Below are positions 1-11,767 of a stretch of DNA of 64,000 bases, piece by piece. The stretch is from assembly GCF_001908275.1 (NCBI RefSeq), contig NZ_CP018620.1, positions 2,232,001 to 2,296,000 of the forward strand. The letters run 5' to 3'. Source of the DNA: Paenibacillus xylanexedens. GTDB lineage: Bacteria; Bacillota; Bacilli; Paenibacillales; Paenibacillaceae. Positions within the stretch are counted from its first letter, which is position 1. Every line of letters starts with the position of its first letter. A program made the translations under genes and the position numbers. Below the pieces are notes generated by a model that made no database searches, was not told where the DNA came from, and saw only the letters and a program-made list of their open reading frames with translations.

Positions 1-1
1 G

Positions 2-874
2 CTTCTTGCAAGTGCAGAGCAAAATACTCAAGCCTCGGAACAGATTTCCGAAACGGTTGAGGAATTGGCTGTAGGCACGTCGGATCAAGTTGATATTGTG
101 AAGCGCTCTTCACAGGCGATGAATGAGATGGCTCTCGGATCAGAGCAGATTGCCGAGCTTGCTCAGAGTGTATCCGTATCTGCTGTAGATGCGGCGAATC
201 AATCTTCTGAAGGAAATATGATTATTCAGCAAGCGGTTGAACAGATGGGTTCTGTTCGAAATTCCATTGCTTCGCTTACTGAATTGGTTACAGGGCTGGG
301 GGAACGTTCAGCAGAGATTGGAACCATTACCGAGGTAATCAACAACATTGCCCGGCAGACCAATCTGCTTGCACTGAATGCAGCCATTGAAGCTGCACGA
401 GCAGGAGAGCACGGACGTGGTTTCGCCGTAGTTGCAGGAGAAGTGCGTAAGTTGGCTGAGGAATCTTCTACATCTGCGCAAAGAATTACGGATCTCGTTC
501 AATTGATTCAGAAAGATACGGATCATGCTGTTCAGGCAGTGAAAGTGAACAGCAGTGAGACAGAAGCAGGAATCGAGATGGTTACTGCGGCAGGACAAGC
601 CTTCGAGCAGATCTCGGATGCGGTCAACAAAGTAGCGGGTGAAATCCAGGAAGTATCTGCAGGTTCAGAGGAAATGTCGGCGAGTACAACTGAGGTTGTA
701 GGATATGTAAGTCAGATCTCCAACATTGCTGGAGAGGCAGCGGGCGGGGTTCATAATGTATCTGCCGCAACTCAACAGCAGTTGGCTTCCATGGAAGAGA
801 TCGCATCATCCGCAGGTTCATTATCCAAAATGGCCGAAGAACTGCAGGAGCAAATTAACAAGTTCAAAGTGTAA
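2..874 (+). CDS. Methyl-accepting chemotaxis protein, C-terminal part
   Basis: The reading frame is open from base 2 with no start, so the gene begins outside the window; 290 residues are visible. They form the cytoplasmic signalling domain of a chemoreceptor, a long antiparallel coiled coil. The hairpin tip, which contacts CheA and CheW, is visible as the segment with [20 protein letters not shown] followed by [16 protein letters not shown]. Heptad-like Ala, Ser, Glu and Gln-rich stretches lie on both sides, including EEMSAS and MEEIASSA segments typical of methylation helices. The ligand-binding and membrane parts are not in the window, so the stimulus cannot be told. A strong terminator follows, so it is probably the last gene of its transcript. 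The family call is very safe. Confidence 0.96.
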   Translation, partial: LLASAEQNTQASEQISETVEELAVGTSDQVDIVKRSSQAMNEMALGSEQIAELAQSVSVSAVDAANQSSEGNMIIQQAVEQMGSVRNSIASLTELVTGLGERSAEIGTITEVINNIARQTNLLALNAAIEAARAGEHGRGFAVVAGEVRKLAEESSTSAQRITDLVQLIQKDTDHAVQAVKVNSSETEAGIEMVTAAGQAFEQISDAVNKVAGEIQEVSAGSEEMSASTTEVVGYVSQISNIAGEAAGGVHNVSAATQQQLASMEEIASSAGSLSKMAEELQEQINKFKV

Positions 875-975
875 CCAAAGAAAGAGATGTTCTGATACCT
901 AAGGTGTACAGATACATACAGACGAGATGGTCAGAGTGCCATTTGATCTGTGGTGTTGATCAAAGCAAGGGCGAG

Positions 976-1023
976 AAGCTGTTTCTCTAACGCGCATATG
1001 CGTCAGAGAAACAGCTTTTTTTG
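976..1023 (+). terminator. Rho-independent terminator after the chemoreceptor
   Basis: A perfect 13-bp stem (AAGCTGTTTCTCT at 976-988 with AGAGAAACAGCTT at 1005-1017) encloses a partly self-complementary loop around CGCATATGCG and runs into a T tract. The rest of the 875-1213 gap holds no gene. It should contain the promoter of the cellulase pair; a TATAAT-like box lies near 1099-1104 without a convincing -35 box. Confidence 0.9.
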
Positions 1024-1213
1024 TCGCTTGACGAAGAGGAGGTCACAACAATGTTATTTCAGAAGTCACCAACGCTTATATAGCAAGTTAAACAAAAGAC
1101 TATAATGGTAATTAATGGTGGAAGTTACACTGAAATACACCATGGAGAGGAGCGATATATACTCGCAGTCCAGAGTAATGCATACGGAATATTGATGAAG
1201 AGGAGATGAATAG

Positions 1214-4213
1214 TTGAACATGAAGGGGAGCTGGTGGAGACGAGTCGCTATGATCGCGTTATCGGCAGGATTACTGGCAGGGAGTTTATCGATGGGCACA
1301 GGAATTCGTAAGGCGGATGCGGCCGCCGGAAATCAGAACTATGCTGAAGCACTGCAAAAGGCCATTTACTTCTATGAGGCACAGCGCTCGGGTCCGTTGC
1401 CAGCGAGTAATCGGGTCGAATGGCGTGGTAATTCGGGCATGCAGGATGGAACTGATGTAGGCGTTGATCTGACCGGAGGATGGTATGATGCCGGAGATCA
1501 CGTGAAGTTTGGTTTTCCGATGGCTGCTTCCGCAACGATGCTCGCCTGGTCTGTCGTGGAATACAGCGACGGATATGAACAAGCCGGACAACTGGAGGAG
1601 ATCAAGGATAATATCCGATGGGCGACCGACTATTTTATGAAAGCGCATACGAAACCAAATGAATTATGGGGACAAGTGGGGGCAGGCAATACCGACCATG
1701 CCTGGTGGGGTCCTGCAGAAGTCATGCAGATGAACCGTCCTTCGTTCAAGATAGATGCTTCATGCCCGGGCAGTGATCTGGCGGCAGAAACGGCTGCAGC
1801 GCTGGCAGCGTCATCGATTGTATTTGCAGATGATGATCCGGCATATTCGGCCAGACTGCTCCAACATGCGAAAGAGCTGTACAACTTCGCAGATACCTAT
1901 CGGGGGGAATACACCGATTGTATCACTGATGCTGCAGCGTTTTATAATTCGTGGACAGGATACGAAGACGAGCTGGCATGGGGCGGAGCATGGCTTTATT
2001 TAGCTACTAATGATAGCGCTTACTTGTCCAAAGCCATTGCAGCTACGGACCGGTGGTCTTCTAGCGGAGGCTCAGCCAATTGGCCCTATACCTGGACACA
2101 AGGTTGGGACAGTAAACATTATGGTGCCCAGATCCTGCTTGCCCGAATTACGTCCAGTTTGAACATGCCGGAGGCGACAAGATTTATTCAGTCGACTGAG
2201 CGCAATCTGGATTATTGGACGGTTGGAGTCAATGGGACACGAGTCAAGTATACGCCAGGAGGTCTGGCGTGGCTGGATCAGTGGGGATCGCTCCGATATG
2301 CAGCGAATGCATCCTTTATTTCTTTTGTATACTCCGATTGGGTCAGTGATCCTGTGAAAAAGTCGAGATATCAGGATTTTGCTGTCTCACAGATGAATTA
2401 TATTCTGGGCGATAATCCGCGTCAGAGCAGCTATGTGGTCGGATATGGGCAAAATGCACCTCAACATCCGCATCATCGGACTGCTCACGGTTCATGGCTG
2501 AATAACGAAGATATCCCGGCTAACCATCGCCACATTCTGTATGGTGCCATGGTCGGTGGCCCGGATGCATCGGATGGATATACCGATGATATCGGGGATT
2601 ACGTGAGTAATGAGGTCGCAACCGATTACAATGCTGGTTTTACCGGCGCACTGGCAAAGATGAATTTGCTATTTGGTCAGAATCATCAGCCCCTGGCGAA
2701 CTTCCCTGCACCTGAGGTGAAGGGAGATGAGTTCTTTGTGGAGGCTGCGATCAAATCATCAGGTGCCAATTATACGGAAATCAGAGCACAGCTTAATAAT
2801 CGTTCCGCTTGGCCTGCCCGAATGGGAGATCAACTTTCTTTTAAGTATTTCCTGGATTTGAGCGAAGTGTATGCTGCCGGACGTACGGTATCGGACGTGC
2901 AGGTGACAACCTCCTATACGGAGGGGGCGACGGTATCCCAACCAGTTGTGGTGAATGCAGCCCAGCATATCTATGCCATTACGGCGAACTTCGGTAATAC
3001 CAAGATCTATCCAGGTGGGGAAGGAAATTATCGTAAAGAAGTACAGTTCCGCATTACAGGCCCACAGGGTGCATGGAATGCCAGCAATGACCATTCGTTC
3101 CAGACGCTGACCACAGGAACTCCTGTGAAGAGTATATACCTTCCAGTCTATGATGCAGGGGTGAAGGTGTATGGACAGGAGCCTGGTGTTACACCAGTCA
3201 CGGTTCCAGGCGCACCTGCTGGCGTGCAGGCTGTAGCAGGAAGCAGTCAGGTTAACCTGACTTGGGCCGCTGTATCCGGGGCCGAATCGTATACGGTGAA
3301 GCGTTCCGAGGTGAGTGGAGGACCATATACAACTGTTGCGACAGGGGTTAATGGATTGACCTACACAAACACGGGACTGACCAACGGGACGGCTTATTAT
3401 TATGTAGTGACTGCTGTGAATTCAGCAGGGGAATCATCGGGTTCTGTGCAGGTGTCGGCTACCCCGCAAGCAGCTTCGACGGTGCCGGGAGCACTGACTT
3501 TAAGTGGGACAGCTGGTGATGCGCAGTCGGTCCTGACCTGGACAGTAGCCTCGGGCGCTACTAGCTATAAGGTACAACGTTCGGTGGCAGGCGGGACATA
3601 TGCAGATGTGGCAACCGGATTGTCCGTGTTGACTTACACCGACACAACAGCGCTGAATGGCACCACGTACAATTACCGGATTGCAGCTGTGAATGCGAAC
3701 GGACAGACACTGTCCAATGTCCTGGCACTGACGCCTTCTGCACCTCCGGTGACGACGGGTACACTCGAAGTGCAGTACCGCAGCGGAGGGTCCGGGAATT
3801 CAAGTAATGCGGCGACTCCGCAGTTCAACGTGAAGAATACCGGAACACAGGCGATTGATCTCAGTACCGTGAAGATCCGATATTATTTCACCAAGGATGG
3901 TGCGGATCAAATGACCTTCTGGTGTGATTATGCCGATATGGGCACGGCCAATGTTGAAGGTACATTTGTCGCAGTGAATCCGGCGAAGGGTACCGCAGAT
4001 ACGTATCTGGAGATTAGCTTTAAGCCTGGAGCAGGCAGTTTGGCCGCTGGAGCAGAGACTGGCGTGATTCAAGCACGCTTTTCCAAAAATAACTGGAGTA
4101 ATTTCGATCAAAGTAATGATTATTCCTATGATGCTTCCAAGACGGCTTTTGCCGTATGGAACAAGGTAACCGGGTATCAGGGAAACACCAAAGTATGGGG
4201 CTTGGAGCCGTAA
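1214..4213 (+). CDS. Secreted GH9 cellulase with CBM3c, two FN3 and CBM3 modules
   Basis: A 999-residue extracellular beta-1,4-glucanase. A signal peptide ends at about residue 36 (RKADA-A). The GH9 catalytic domain follows to about residue 490, with the DAGDH motif at 92-96 (catalytic base aspartates) and NEVATDYNAGF, whose Glu467 is the expected proton donor. A CBM3c-like module (about 495-660) directly follows, the arrangement of processive endoglucanases of the Thermobifida Cel9A type. Two fibronectin III repeats (about 663-845) and a C-terminal CBM3 (about 847-999) end the protein. The start is TTG at 1214, 8 bases after an AGGAGA site; an in-frame ATG at 1220 is the alternative. It lies 88 bp upstream of a GH48 gene and is very likely cotranscribed with it, the usual synergistic endo/exo pair. 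Family assignment is firm; processivity is inferred. Confidence 0.96.
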   Translation: MNMKGSWWRRVAMIALSAGLLAGSLSMGTGIRKADAAAGNQNYAEALQKAIYFYEAQRSGPLPASNRVEWRGNSGMQDGTDVGVDLTGGWYDAGDHVKFGFPMAASATMLAWSVVEYSDGYEQAGQLEEIKDNIRWATDYFMKAHTKPNELWGQVGAGNTDHAWWGPAEVMQMNRPSFKIDASCPGSDLAAETAAALAASSIVFADDDPAYSARLLQHAKELYNFADTYRGEYTDCITDAAAFYNSWTGYEDELAWGGAWLYLATNDSAYLSKAIAATDRWSSSGGSANWPYTWTQGWDSKHYGAQILLARITSSLNMPEATRFIQSTERNLDYWTVGVNGTRVKYTPGGLAWLDQWGSLRYAANASFISFVYSDWVSDPVKKSRYQDFAVSQMNYILGDNPRQSSYVVGYGQNAPQHPHHRTAHGSWLNNEDIPANHRHILYGAMVGGPDASDGYTDDIGDYVSNEVATDYNAGFTGALAKMNLLFGQNHQPLANFPAPEVKGDEFFVEAAIKSSGANYTEIRAQLNNRSAWPARMGDQLSFKYFLDLSEVYAAGRTVSDVQVTTSYTEGATVSQPVVVNAAQHIYAITANFGNTKIYPGGEGNYRKEVQFRITGPQGAWNASNDHSFQTLTTGTPVKSIYLPVYDAGVKVYGQEPGVTPVTVPGAPAGVQAVAGSSQVNLTWAAVSGAESYTVKRSEVSGGPYTTVATGVNGLTYTNTGLTNGTAYYYVVTAVNSAGESSGSVQVSATPQAASTVPGALTLSGTAGDAQSVLTWTVASGATSYKVQRSVAGGTYADVATGLSVLTYTDTTALNGTTYNYRIAAVNANGQTLSNVLALTPSAPPVTTGTLEVQYRSGGSGNSSNAATPQFNVKNTGTQAIDLSTVKIRYYFTKDGADQMTFWCDYADMGTANVEGTFVAVNPAKGTADTYLEISFKPGAGSLAAGAETGVIQARFSKNNWSNFDQSNDYSYDASKTAFAVWNKVTGYQGNTKVWGLEP

Positions 4214-4301
4214 CCGGCTGAATGTCAGAAGCAGAAAAGCAGCATGGGAAGACCAACAGCACTTATATTCAATTTCCACTATTCCAGGGAGGTATATATT
4301 A

Positions 4302-7300
4302 ATGTTGAAATCAGCTGCGAAAAAAAGTTTAACAGCCATGCTGGCGGGAACCGTCATGTTGACCGGATACACCGGACTCTGGGCAGGGCCGCAAACAGCA
4401 CATGCCGCAGATCAGGCTATCGAGATTCAGGCAGACAGCATTAATGAAGTCCGGTTTTTGCAATTATATGATCAGTTGAAAGATCCGGCGAACGGATATT
4501 TTTCGCCAGAGGGTCTACCGTATCATTCCATTGAGACCCTGCTCAGTGAGGCCCCGGATTATGGTCATATGACGACGTCAGAGGCATACAGTTACTGGCT
4601 GTGGTTGGAAACCATGTATGGTCACTACACGGGAGATTGGTCCCAACTGGAAGCAGCTTGGGACAGTATGGAGAAATACATTATCCCGGTCAACGAAGGT
4701 GACGGCAAGGAAGAACAGCCTACGATGAGCTCATACAACCCGAACAGCCCTGCTACGTATGCAGCGGAAAAACCTTTTCCTGATCAATATCCATCGCAAC
4801 TTAATGGTCAATATGCAGCGGGTAAAGACCCGATTGATGCCGAACTTAAGGCGACCTATGGTAACAATCAGACCTATCTCATGCACTGGCTGGTCGATGT
4901 GGATGACTGGTATGGATATGGAAACCTGTTGAATCCATCACATACGGCTACCTATGTGAACACGTTCCAGCGTGGGGAGCAGGAGTCTGTGTGGGAAGCC
5001 ATTCCGCATCCATCTCAGGATGATAAATCTTTTGGTAAGGCAAACGAAGGCTTCATGAGCTTGTTCACAAAGGAAACTCAGGTACCGTCAGCGCAATGGC
5101 GTTACACAAACGCAACGGATGCCGATGCACGTGCAGTACAGGTGCTGTATTGGGCGAAGGAGATGGGATACAACAATCCGGAATATCTGGATAAAGCGAA
5201 GAAGATGGGGGACTATCTGCGCTATGGCATGTATGATAAATACTTCCAGAAAATTGGAAGTGCAAAGAGCGGTACACCAACTCCGGGTACAGGCAAGGAT
5301 TCCAACATGTATCTCATGGCTTGGTATACGTCTTGGGGAGGTGGCTTGGGTCAAGGTGGGGATTGGGCTTGGCGCATTGGAGCGAGCCATACCCATCAGG
5401 CTTATCAAAACCCGGTTGCAGCGTATGCCTTGTCTGACCCGGCTGGCGGCTTGATTCCGGAATCAGCAACAGCGAAGGCAGATTGGAATGCGACGCTGAA
5501 ACGTCAGTTGGAATTCTACACTTGGCTACAATCCCATGAAGGAGCCATCGGCGGGGGAGCAACGAACAGTCTGGATGGTTCATACAAAGCCTATCCGGCA
5601 GGCGTAAGTACATTCTATGACATGGCTTATCAGGAGGCACCTGTATATCGTGATCCGGATTCCAACACCTGGTTTGGATTCCAGGCATGGCCGCTGGAGC
5701 GTGTAGCCGAGATGTACTATATTCTTGCGGAGAGCGGGGATTTGACCTCTGAGAACTTCCAGATGGCCAAGAAGGTAATCACGAAGTGGATCGACTGGAG
5801 TAAGGATTATGTATTTGTAGGTGAGCGTCCGGTGACAGATGCGCAAGGTTATTATCTGAATGCGGCTGGACAGCGCATTTTGGGTGGAACTAATGTTCAG
5901 GTAGCAACAACGCCGGCTCCGGGAGAGTTCTGGATTCCGGGTGGTCAAGAATGGCAGGGTCAACCGGACAAATGGAATGGATTCAGTTCGTTTACAGAAA
6001 ATCCGAACTTCCGTGTAACGACCAAAGATCCAGTACAGGACACAGGAGTTCTGGGAAGTTACGTTAAAGCTCTGACCTTCTTCGCAGCGGGAACACAGGC
6101 AGAGAACGGTACACTTAGCGCGGAAGGCCAAGAAGCCAAGGATTTGGCTGAGGCTTTGCTGGATACAGCTTGGGATTACAATGATGGTGTGGGGATTGTT
6201 ACAGAAGAAGAACGTAAAGACTACTTCCGCTTCTTTGCCAAAGAGATCTATATCCCGGCGAACTGGTCTGGAACCTTTGGTCAAGGCAATACAATTCCAG
6301 GTACAGCAGGTGTACCTTCCGATCCGGCAAAAGGTGGCAATGGCGTATACATTGGATACTCCGATCTGCGTCCAGCTATCAAGCAAGATCCGGCATGGGC
6401 TTACCTGGATAATCTGTACAAAACGTCATATAACACAACCACGAAACAGTGGGAAAACGGTGCACCTACCTTTACGTATCACCGGTTCTGGTCACAGGTG
6501 GATATGGCTACAGCGTACGGCGAGTATGATCGTCTCCTCGGAGATTCGGATAGTCCGGAAGTGGAAGTACCCGCTGCTCCTGCTGGCGTAACAGCAACTG
6601 GAGGAAGTGAGCAAGTGGTTCTGAATTGGAACGCAGCCGCTGGTGCAGCCTCGTATACTGTGAAACGTGCAGCGGTGAATGGTGGTCCTTATACGTCTGT
6701 AGCGACAGGGGTTACAGGATCAACATTCACGGATACAGGTTTGACCAACGGCACAACGTATTATTATGTCATCACTGCGGTGAATGCCGTAGGTGAGTCT
6801 GCACCGTCGACACAGGCATCTGCAACACCACTCGCAGGTACCGTTGTGCCAGGCGTATTCAACCTCACTGGAACGGCTGGCGATGCCCAGGCGGTACTGA
6901 CATGGACCGCATCAACTGGAGCAGCGAGTTATAAGGTACAACGTTCGGTAGGCACCGGAGCATATGCTGATCTGGCAACAGGTTTGACCGCACTGACGTA
7001 TACCGACGCTACAGCGGTGAATGGTACAGCTTATAATTATAGAGTCGTAGCCATTAATACGAGTGGTCAGACGAATTCGAATGTATTGGTGTTGACCCCA
7101 TTGGCACCTCCAGTCACAACAGGAACGCTTGAAGTACAATACCGTAATGGAAGTTCAGGAACTTCGGTCAATGCGATTACTCCGCAGTTCAATGTGAAGA
7201 ATACAGGTACAACTGCTGTCGACTTAAGCAAAGTGAAGGTCCGGTATTATTTCACCAAGGATAGTGCCGCTGATCTGAGTTTCTGGTGTGATTATGCGCA

Positions 7301-7577
7301 GATTGGCAGTGGTAACGTGGAAGGGCATTTTGTTTCGATAGATCCGGCCAAGGGCACGGCAGATACGTATCTGGAGATTGGATTCAAATCGGGTGCTGGC
7401 AGTTTGGCCGCGGGTGCCGAAACCGGAATCATCCAGGGACGTTTCTCGAAAAACAACTGGACGAATTTTGATCAAACGAATGATTATTCATTTGATTCCA
7501 CCCAATCGGCCTTCAGTGCCTGGACAAAAGTGACAGCTTATCAGGATGGAGCCAAGGTATGGGGAATTGAACCTTAA
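4302..7577 (+). CDS. Secreted GH48 cellobiohydrolase with two FN3 and a CBM3
   Basis: A 1091-residue exo-acting cellulase, expected to release cellobiose from the reducing end of cellulose chains. The signal peptide ends near residue 35 (TAHA). The GH48 catalytic domain covers about residues 45-750; APDYGHMTTSEA is present, and Glu94 of TTSEA corresponds to the proton donor (Glu55) of Clostridium CelF. Two FN3 repeats (about 755-935) and a CBM3 (about 940-1091) follow, in the same order as in the GH9 neighbour and close to it in sequence. A GGGAGG site precedes the ATG. GH48 enzymes are often the most abundant cellulase in Gram-positive degraders and work with GH9 partners, which fits the gene order. 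A terminator follows. Confidence 0.97.
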   Translation: MLKSAAKKSLTAMLAGTVMLTGYTGLWAGPQTAHAADQAIEIQADSINEVRFLQLYDQLKDPANGYFSPEGLPYHSIETLLSEAPDYGHMTTSEAYSYWLWLETMYGHYTGDWSQLEAAWDSMEKYIIPVNEGDGKEEQPTMSSYNPNSPATYAAEKPFPDQYPSQLNGQYAAGKDPIDAELKATYGNNQTYLMHWLVDVDDWYGYGNLLNPSHTATYVNTFQRGEQESVWEAIPHPSQDDKSFGKANEGFMSLFTKETQVPSAQWRYTNATDADARAVQVLYWAKEMGYNNPEYLDKAKKMGDYLRYGMYDKYFQKIGSAKSGTPTPGTGKDSNMYLMAWYTSWGGGLGQGGDWAWRIGASHTHQAYQNPVAAYALSDPAGGLIPESATAKADWNATLKRQLEFYTWLQSHEGAIGGGATNSLDGSYKAYPAGVSTFYDMAYQEAPVYRDPDSNTWFGFQAWPLERVAEMYYILAESGDLTSENFQMAKKVITKWIDWSKDYVFVGERPVTDAQGYYLNAAGQRILGGTNVQVATTPAPGEFWIPGGQEWQGQPDKWNGFSSFTENPNFRVTTKDPVQDTGVLGSYVKALTFFAAGTQAENGTLSAEGQEAKDLAEALLDTAWDYNDGVGIVTEEERKDYFRFFAKEIYIPANWSGTFGQGNTIPGTAGVPSDPAKGGNGVYIGYSDLRPAIKQDPAWAYLDNLYKTSYNTTTKQWENGAPTFTYHRFWSQVDMATAYGEYDRLLGDSDSPEVEVPAAPAGVTATGGSEQVVLNWNAAAGAASYTVKRAAVNGGPYTSVATGVTGSTFTDTGLTNGTTYYYVITAVNAVGESAPSTQASATPLAGTVVPGVFNLTGTAGDAQAVLTWTASTGAASYKVQRSVGTGAYADLATGLTALTYTDATAVNGTAYNYRVVAINTSGQTNSNVLVLTPLAPPVTTGTLEVQYRNGSSGTSVNAITPQFNVKNTGTTAVDLSKVKVRYYFTKDSAADLSFWCDYAQIGSGNVEGHFVSIDPAKGTADTYLEIGFKSGAGSLAAGAETGIIQGRFSKNNWTNFDQTNDYSFDSTQSAFSAWTKVTAYQDGAKVWGIEP

Positions 7578-7625
7578 ATGAGTTGATCGACTAGCTGTAG
7601 AGTGATGTTACTCATCATACAGGTT

Positions 7626-7660
7626 AAGCCGGGGAGAGATCCCTGGCTTTTCTTTTTTTA
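7626..7660 (+). terminator. Terminator of the cellulase operon
   Basis: An imperfect stem (AAGCCGGGGA pairing with TCCCTGGCTT) is followed by TTCTTTTTTT, at the expected distance from the GH48 stop. Confidence 0.85.
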
Positions 7661-8104
7661 TGGAAAAGCAAAAATGAAATACGAAATAATCAAACGAACA
7701 CTGCTGATAAATCGATCCGTATTGAGGCTGGAGGCAAAAATGTGAATTCGGGCAACGGTAATCGGCAAATGAATCATAGTAATGTTTACCATATTTGCGA
7801 TTTTAAACATTAAAATCTAGGTCATATGGCATATGCCCTGAATGAGAAACGACCTAGCTCTTGTATCGCGGAAAAATCAAGCCTATCAAATAGTTACAAT
7901 AATTTAACCTTTCAAAAAGAAGGGATCAGCAGTGAATTTTTCCAGCAGATTATGGACAGAACCTGATACTTAGTGCTCAAATGTGCCTATATCAATACAG
8001 GACTTTCGACTGATGAACGTTATGGATAGCCCGTTTACAATGGGGCAAGCCCGGGAGAACCAAGCCAGGTTAAAATTCTGTAACATCAGGGGGAACTCGA
8101 CATC
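7661..8104. other. Long non-coding leader region before the NlpC/P60 gene
   Basis: This 444-base AT-rich stretch has no credible gene. It contains an inverted repeat CTAGGTC (7817-7823) with GACCTAG (7851-7857) that encloses a second palindrome GGCATATGCC (7828-7837). Cell-wall hydrolases of this type often have long regulated leaders such as c-di-AMP riboswitches. I could not match the conserved elements of that class here, so no riboswitch is called. Confidence 0.4.
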
Positions 8105-8899
8105 ATGAACTGGAAGAAAACGATTATTACGGCAAGTGTCACAGCAACGATGCTGATGGGAAGTCTGACGACAGGAGCACTAACGGCACAGGTATCGGCA
8201 GCTGCTGTTGACAATTCACAAGTAAAAGTAATTTGGGGCGTAAACCTACGCACAACACCTTCTTCTTCTGCGAAGATTGTTCGCTTGGTTGCTAAAGGGG
8301 AAACGGTAACGGTGCTTCAGCAATCCGGTTCGGATTGGTATAAGATTAAGGATTCTGCTAACCGGACAGGCTACATATCTTCTTCATCCAAATACACACA
8401 AGCGATTAGTGGCGGCACAAGCGGATCGGGTTCGAATAGTGGTACATCGGTGACCGGCAATGCATCTGTAGAAAAAGTGATTGCAGCGGGAATGAAATAT
8501 TTGGGAACACCTTATGAGTTCGGAGCCAGTCGTAACAGCACAGCGACTTTTGACTGTTCCAGCTTTGTACGTCAGGCTTTCATCGATGCACTGGGCATCA
8601 AGCTTCCAGCGGATTCCCGCAAACAGGGAGCTTATGTAAAAGCCAAGGGTACAGTTCAGACGAACTGGAAAAACCTGAAACGCGGAGATCTGATGTATTT
8701 CATGTCGTATAAAGGCAGCTCTGCATCATCGTATTCCGGCGTGAATAAATCTACCGCAACAATTACTCACACAGGGATTTACCTGGGCGACGGAAAAGTA
8801 TTACACACCTATTCTAACGCTGGCGGTGGTGTAACAACTAGTGATATCTCCGGCAAACACTGGGAGTACCGCTTCCTGTTTGGTGGTAGTGCGCTGTAG
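8105..8899 (+). CDS. Secreted SH3-NlpC/P60 peptidoglycan hydrolase
   Basis: A 264-residue exported cell-wall endopeptidase, expected to cut the gamma-D-Glu to meso-diaminopimelate bond in peptidoglycan stem peptides. An N-terminal signal peptide (to about residue 33) is followed by a bacterial SH3 domain (about 38-95, with NLRTTPSSSAKIV and GYIS), a Gly/Ser linker (about 102-118) and the NlpC/P60 domain. Catalytic residues are visible: Cys151 in FDCSSFVR, His222 in THTGIYLG and His234 in VLHTYS. The ATG is preceded by an AGGGGGA site. The gene stands alone between a terminator and a convergent regulator. It probably acts in wall turnover or cell separation; a role in transport of secreted cellulases is not implied. 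Confidence 0.94.
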   Translation: MNWKKTIITASVTATMLMGSLTTGALTAQVSAAAVDNSQVKVIWGVNLRTTPSSSAKIVRLVAKGETVTVLQQSGSDWYKIKDSANRTGYISSSSKYTQAISGGTSGSGSNSGTSVTGNASVEKVIAAGMKYLGTPYEFGASRNSTATFDCSSFVRQAFIDALGIKLPADSRKQGAYVKAKGTVQTNWKNLKRGDLMYFMSYKGSSASSYSGVNKSTATITHTGIYLGDGKVLHTYSNAGGGVTTSDISGKHWEYRFLFGGSAL

Positions 8900-8947
8900 G
8901 TTAGAACAAGAACCTTCTTAAATAATCCACGCATGTTCATATGCATA

Positions 8948-8995
8948 CAAAACACCTTCCATTCTGCCTTTGACAGGCGACTGGGAGGTGTTTTG
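8948..8995. terminator. Bidirectional terminator between convergent genes
   Basis: AAAACACCTTCC pairs with GGGAGGTGTTTT around a loop. A run of A on one side and T on the other lets it serve both the NlpC/P60 gene and the convergent regulator. Confidence 0.8.
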
Positions 8996-9019
8996 GTGTT
9001 ATTTATTATTTTGAAAAAC

Positions 9020-9928
9020 TCAATCGTGATAGTACAGTCGGAACAGGATGTCCTGGTTGTAGTTACCGAATCCCTCGCCATATAAGGTAAGCCCGCCCAC
9101 ATGTTGAGCATCTTCCTCCACCGAAAGACGAAGAGTCCATTGGTTGCGTTCAACCGGGATATCTGCGAGTGTAATGTCGGATAGATGTTGTCCATCAATA
9201 AACGTACCCTCATTGGTAATTCGGAGTACCTTGAGCATGCCGTATTGATTGACACTGTCACTCCACCATTCCGGGGTGAACATGCCACGTCCGTTGCCTG
9301 AATCCCCAGGGCTTGTCCATTCCCCTAATCGGATGCCATTCAGCATGAATGTAATATCCGAGGGCCAATTCGGATTAACCGAAGGGGCTTCTGACCCGAT
9401 CTCGAGGGACAATTCAATGGCATTGATCTGCTGTCCGGATAAGATATAGTTTGGAATTTTGTACTCCACAAATCCACGACCAAACCACAGAATATGCGCA
9501 TGCATCCGCTCGGGGTCGAGAAAATAACGAGGATCATCATACTGTCCGATAACATGATTGGACGTAGCCAGACCACATGTCGGGTAGACGTCAAAGTGAG
9601 TGTAGTGTCCCACAGGTACAGAAACTTCGTGCAGCTTGCGCGCTGTCCCGCTTTCCTGCGGCATGGAGATGCCAATCCAGTCTACAGCAAGACTGTTCAT
9701 TTTATGTGTGCCGCCGTCTTTGCGTATCATTTTGGACTGAATAATGCCCACATCCTGAAGTTTGCGGACATGCATGGTCACGATAGCACTACTTAGACCC
9801 AGTGAAGCAGCAAGGTCTTTCACATTCATCGGAGTCTCTGCAACAAGGCGGATGATCTGTAGACGGACTTCACTGGCAAGTGCTTCATATAGGGGGAGCC
9901 ATTCGGCATCGGTATTTGCTCTGATCAC
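9020..9928 (-). CDS. ArsR-type winged-helix regulator with conserved C-terminal domain (arabinofuranosidase regulator)
   Basis: A 302-residue protein. Residues about 8-80 form an ArsR-like winged helix (EALASEVRLQIIRLVAE, then DLAASLGLSSAIVTMHVRKL). The remaining 220 residues are not a standard metal-sensor tail. They carry motifs such as VGHY, PTCGLATS, DDPRYF, EYKIPNY, LEIGSEAP, WTSPGD, PEWW and NQYGMLK, almost all shared with the second copy at 37677-38594. The start is taken as GTG at 9928 because a GGAGGAA site (9934-9940) sits 5 bases before it. The gene is divergent from the GH51 arabinofuranosidase, and the paralogue is divergent from an arabinanase. I infer a sugar-responsive repressor or activator of arabinan genes. 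The ligand and the fold of the C-terminal domain are unknown to me. Confidence 0.82.
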   Translation of the reverse strand: MIRANTDAEWLPLYEALASEVRLQIIRLVAETPMNVKDLAASLGLSSAIVTMHVRKLQDVGIIQSKMIRKDGGTHKMNSLAVDWIGISMPQESGTARKLHEVSVPVGHYTHFDVYPTCGLATSNHVIGQYDDPRYFLDPERMHAHILWFGRGFVEYKIPNYILSGQQINAIELSLEIGSEAPSVNPNWPSDITFMLNGIRLGEWTSPGDSGNGRGMFTPEWWSDSVNQYGMLKVLRITNEGTFIDGQHLSDITLADIPVERNQWTLRLSVEEDAQHVGGLTLYGEGFGNYNQDILFRLYYHD

Positions 9929-10014
9929 AGTTGTTCCTCCATTTTTTCTGTATAGAATTAAGTTAAACATAAATTCAGTAAAAAGAATAACATTTTGCAA
10001 AATTCAGGTTGAAA

Positions 10015-11613
<1,599 letters not shown>

Positions 11614-11726
11614 TGGATTAGCGTAAGCGTAAAGGGATAGGACACGTTGGAGCCCAATGGCAGGTTTGATGTCCGAGAAGGAAGCCAGCGGCTCAGAGGA
11701 TCAGAGGATCAGCGTGTTCCTTCAAT

Positions 11727-11767
11727 TAAAAAAGCTGGGTGCGAGTTCATCGCATCCAGCTTTTTTC
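11727..11767 (+). terminator. Terminator after the GH51 gene
   Basis: AAAAAGCTGGGTGCGA pairs with TCGCATCCAGCTTTTTT, leaving a short loop and ending in a T tract. The other bases between the GH51 stop and the insertion sequence hold no supported gene. Confidence 0.88.

Noticed and set aside
7661..8104. c-di-AMP (ydaO-type) riboswitch before the NlpC/P60 gene
   Set aside because: The leader is long and in the right context, and a GGGAGAACCAAG-like stretch exists near the gene, but the other conserved blocks of the class are missing. A covariance-model scan would decide.
9929..10000. Longer form of the first ArsR-type regulator starting at 10000
   Set aside because: The extra 24 residues are not shared with the paralogue, and a GGAGGAA site points to GTG at 9928.
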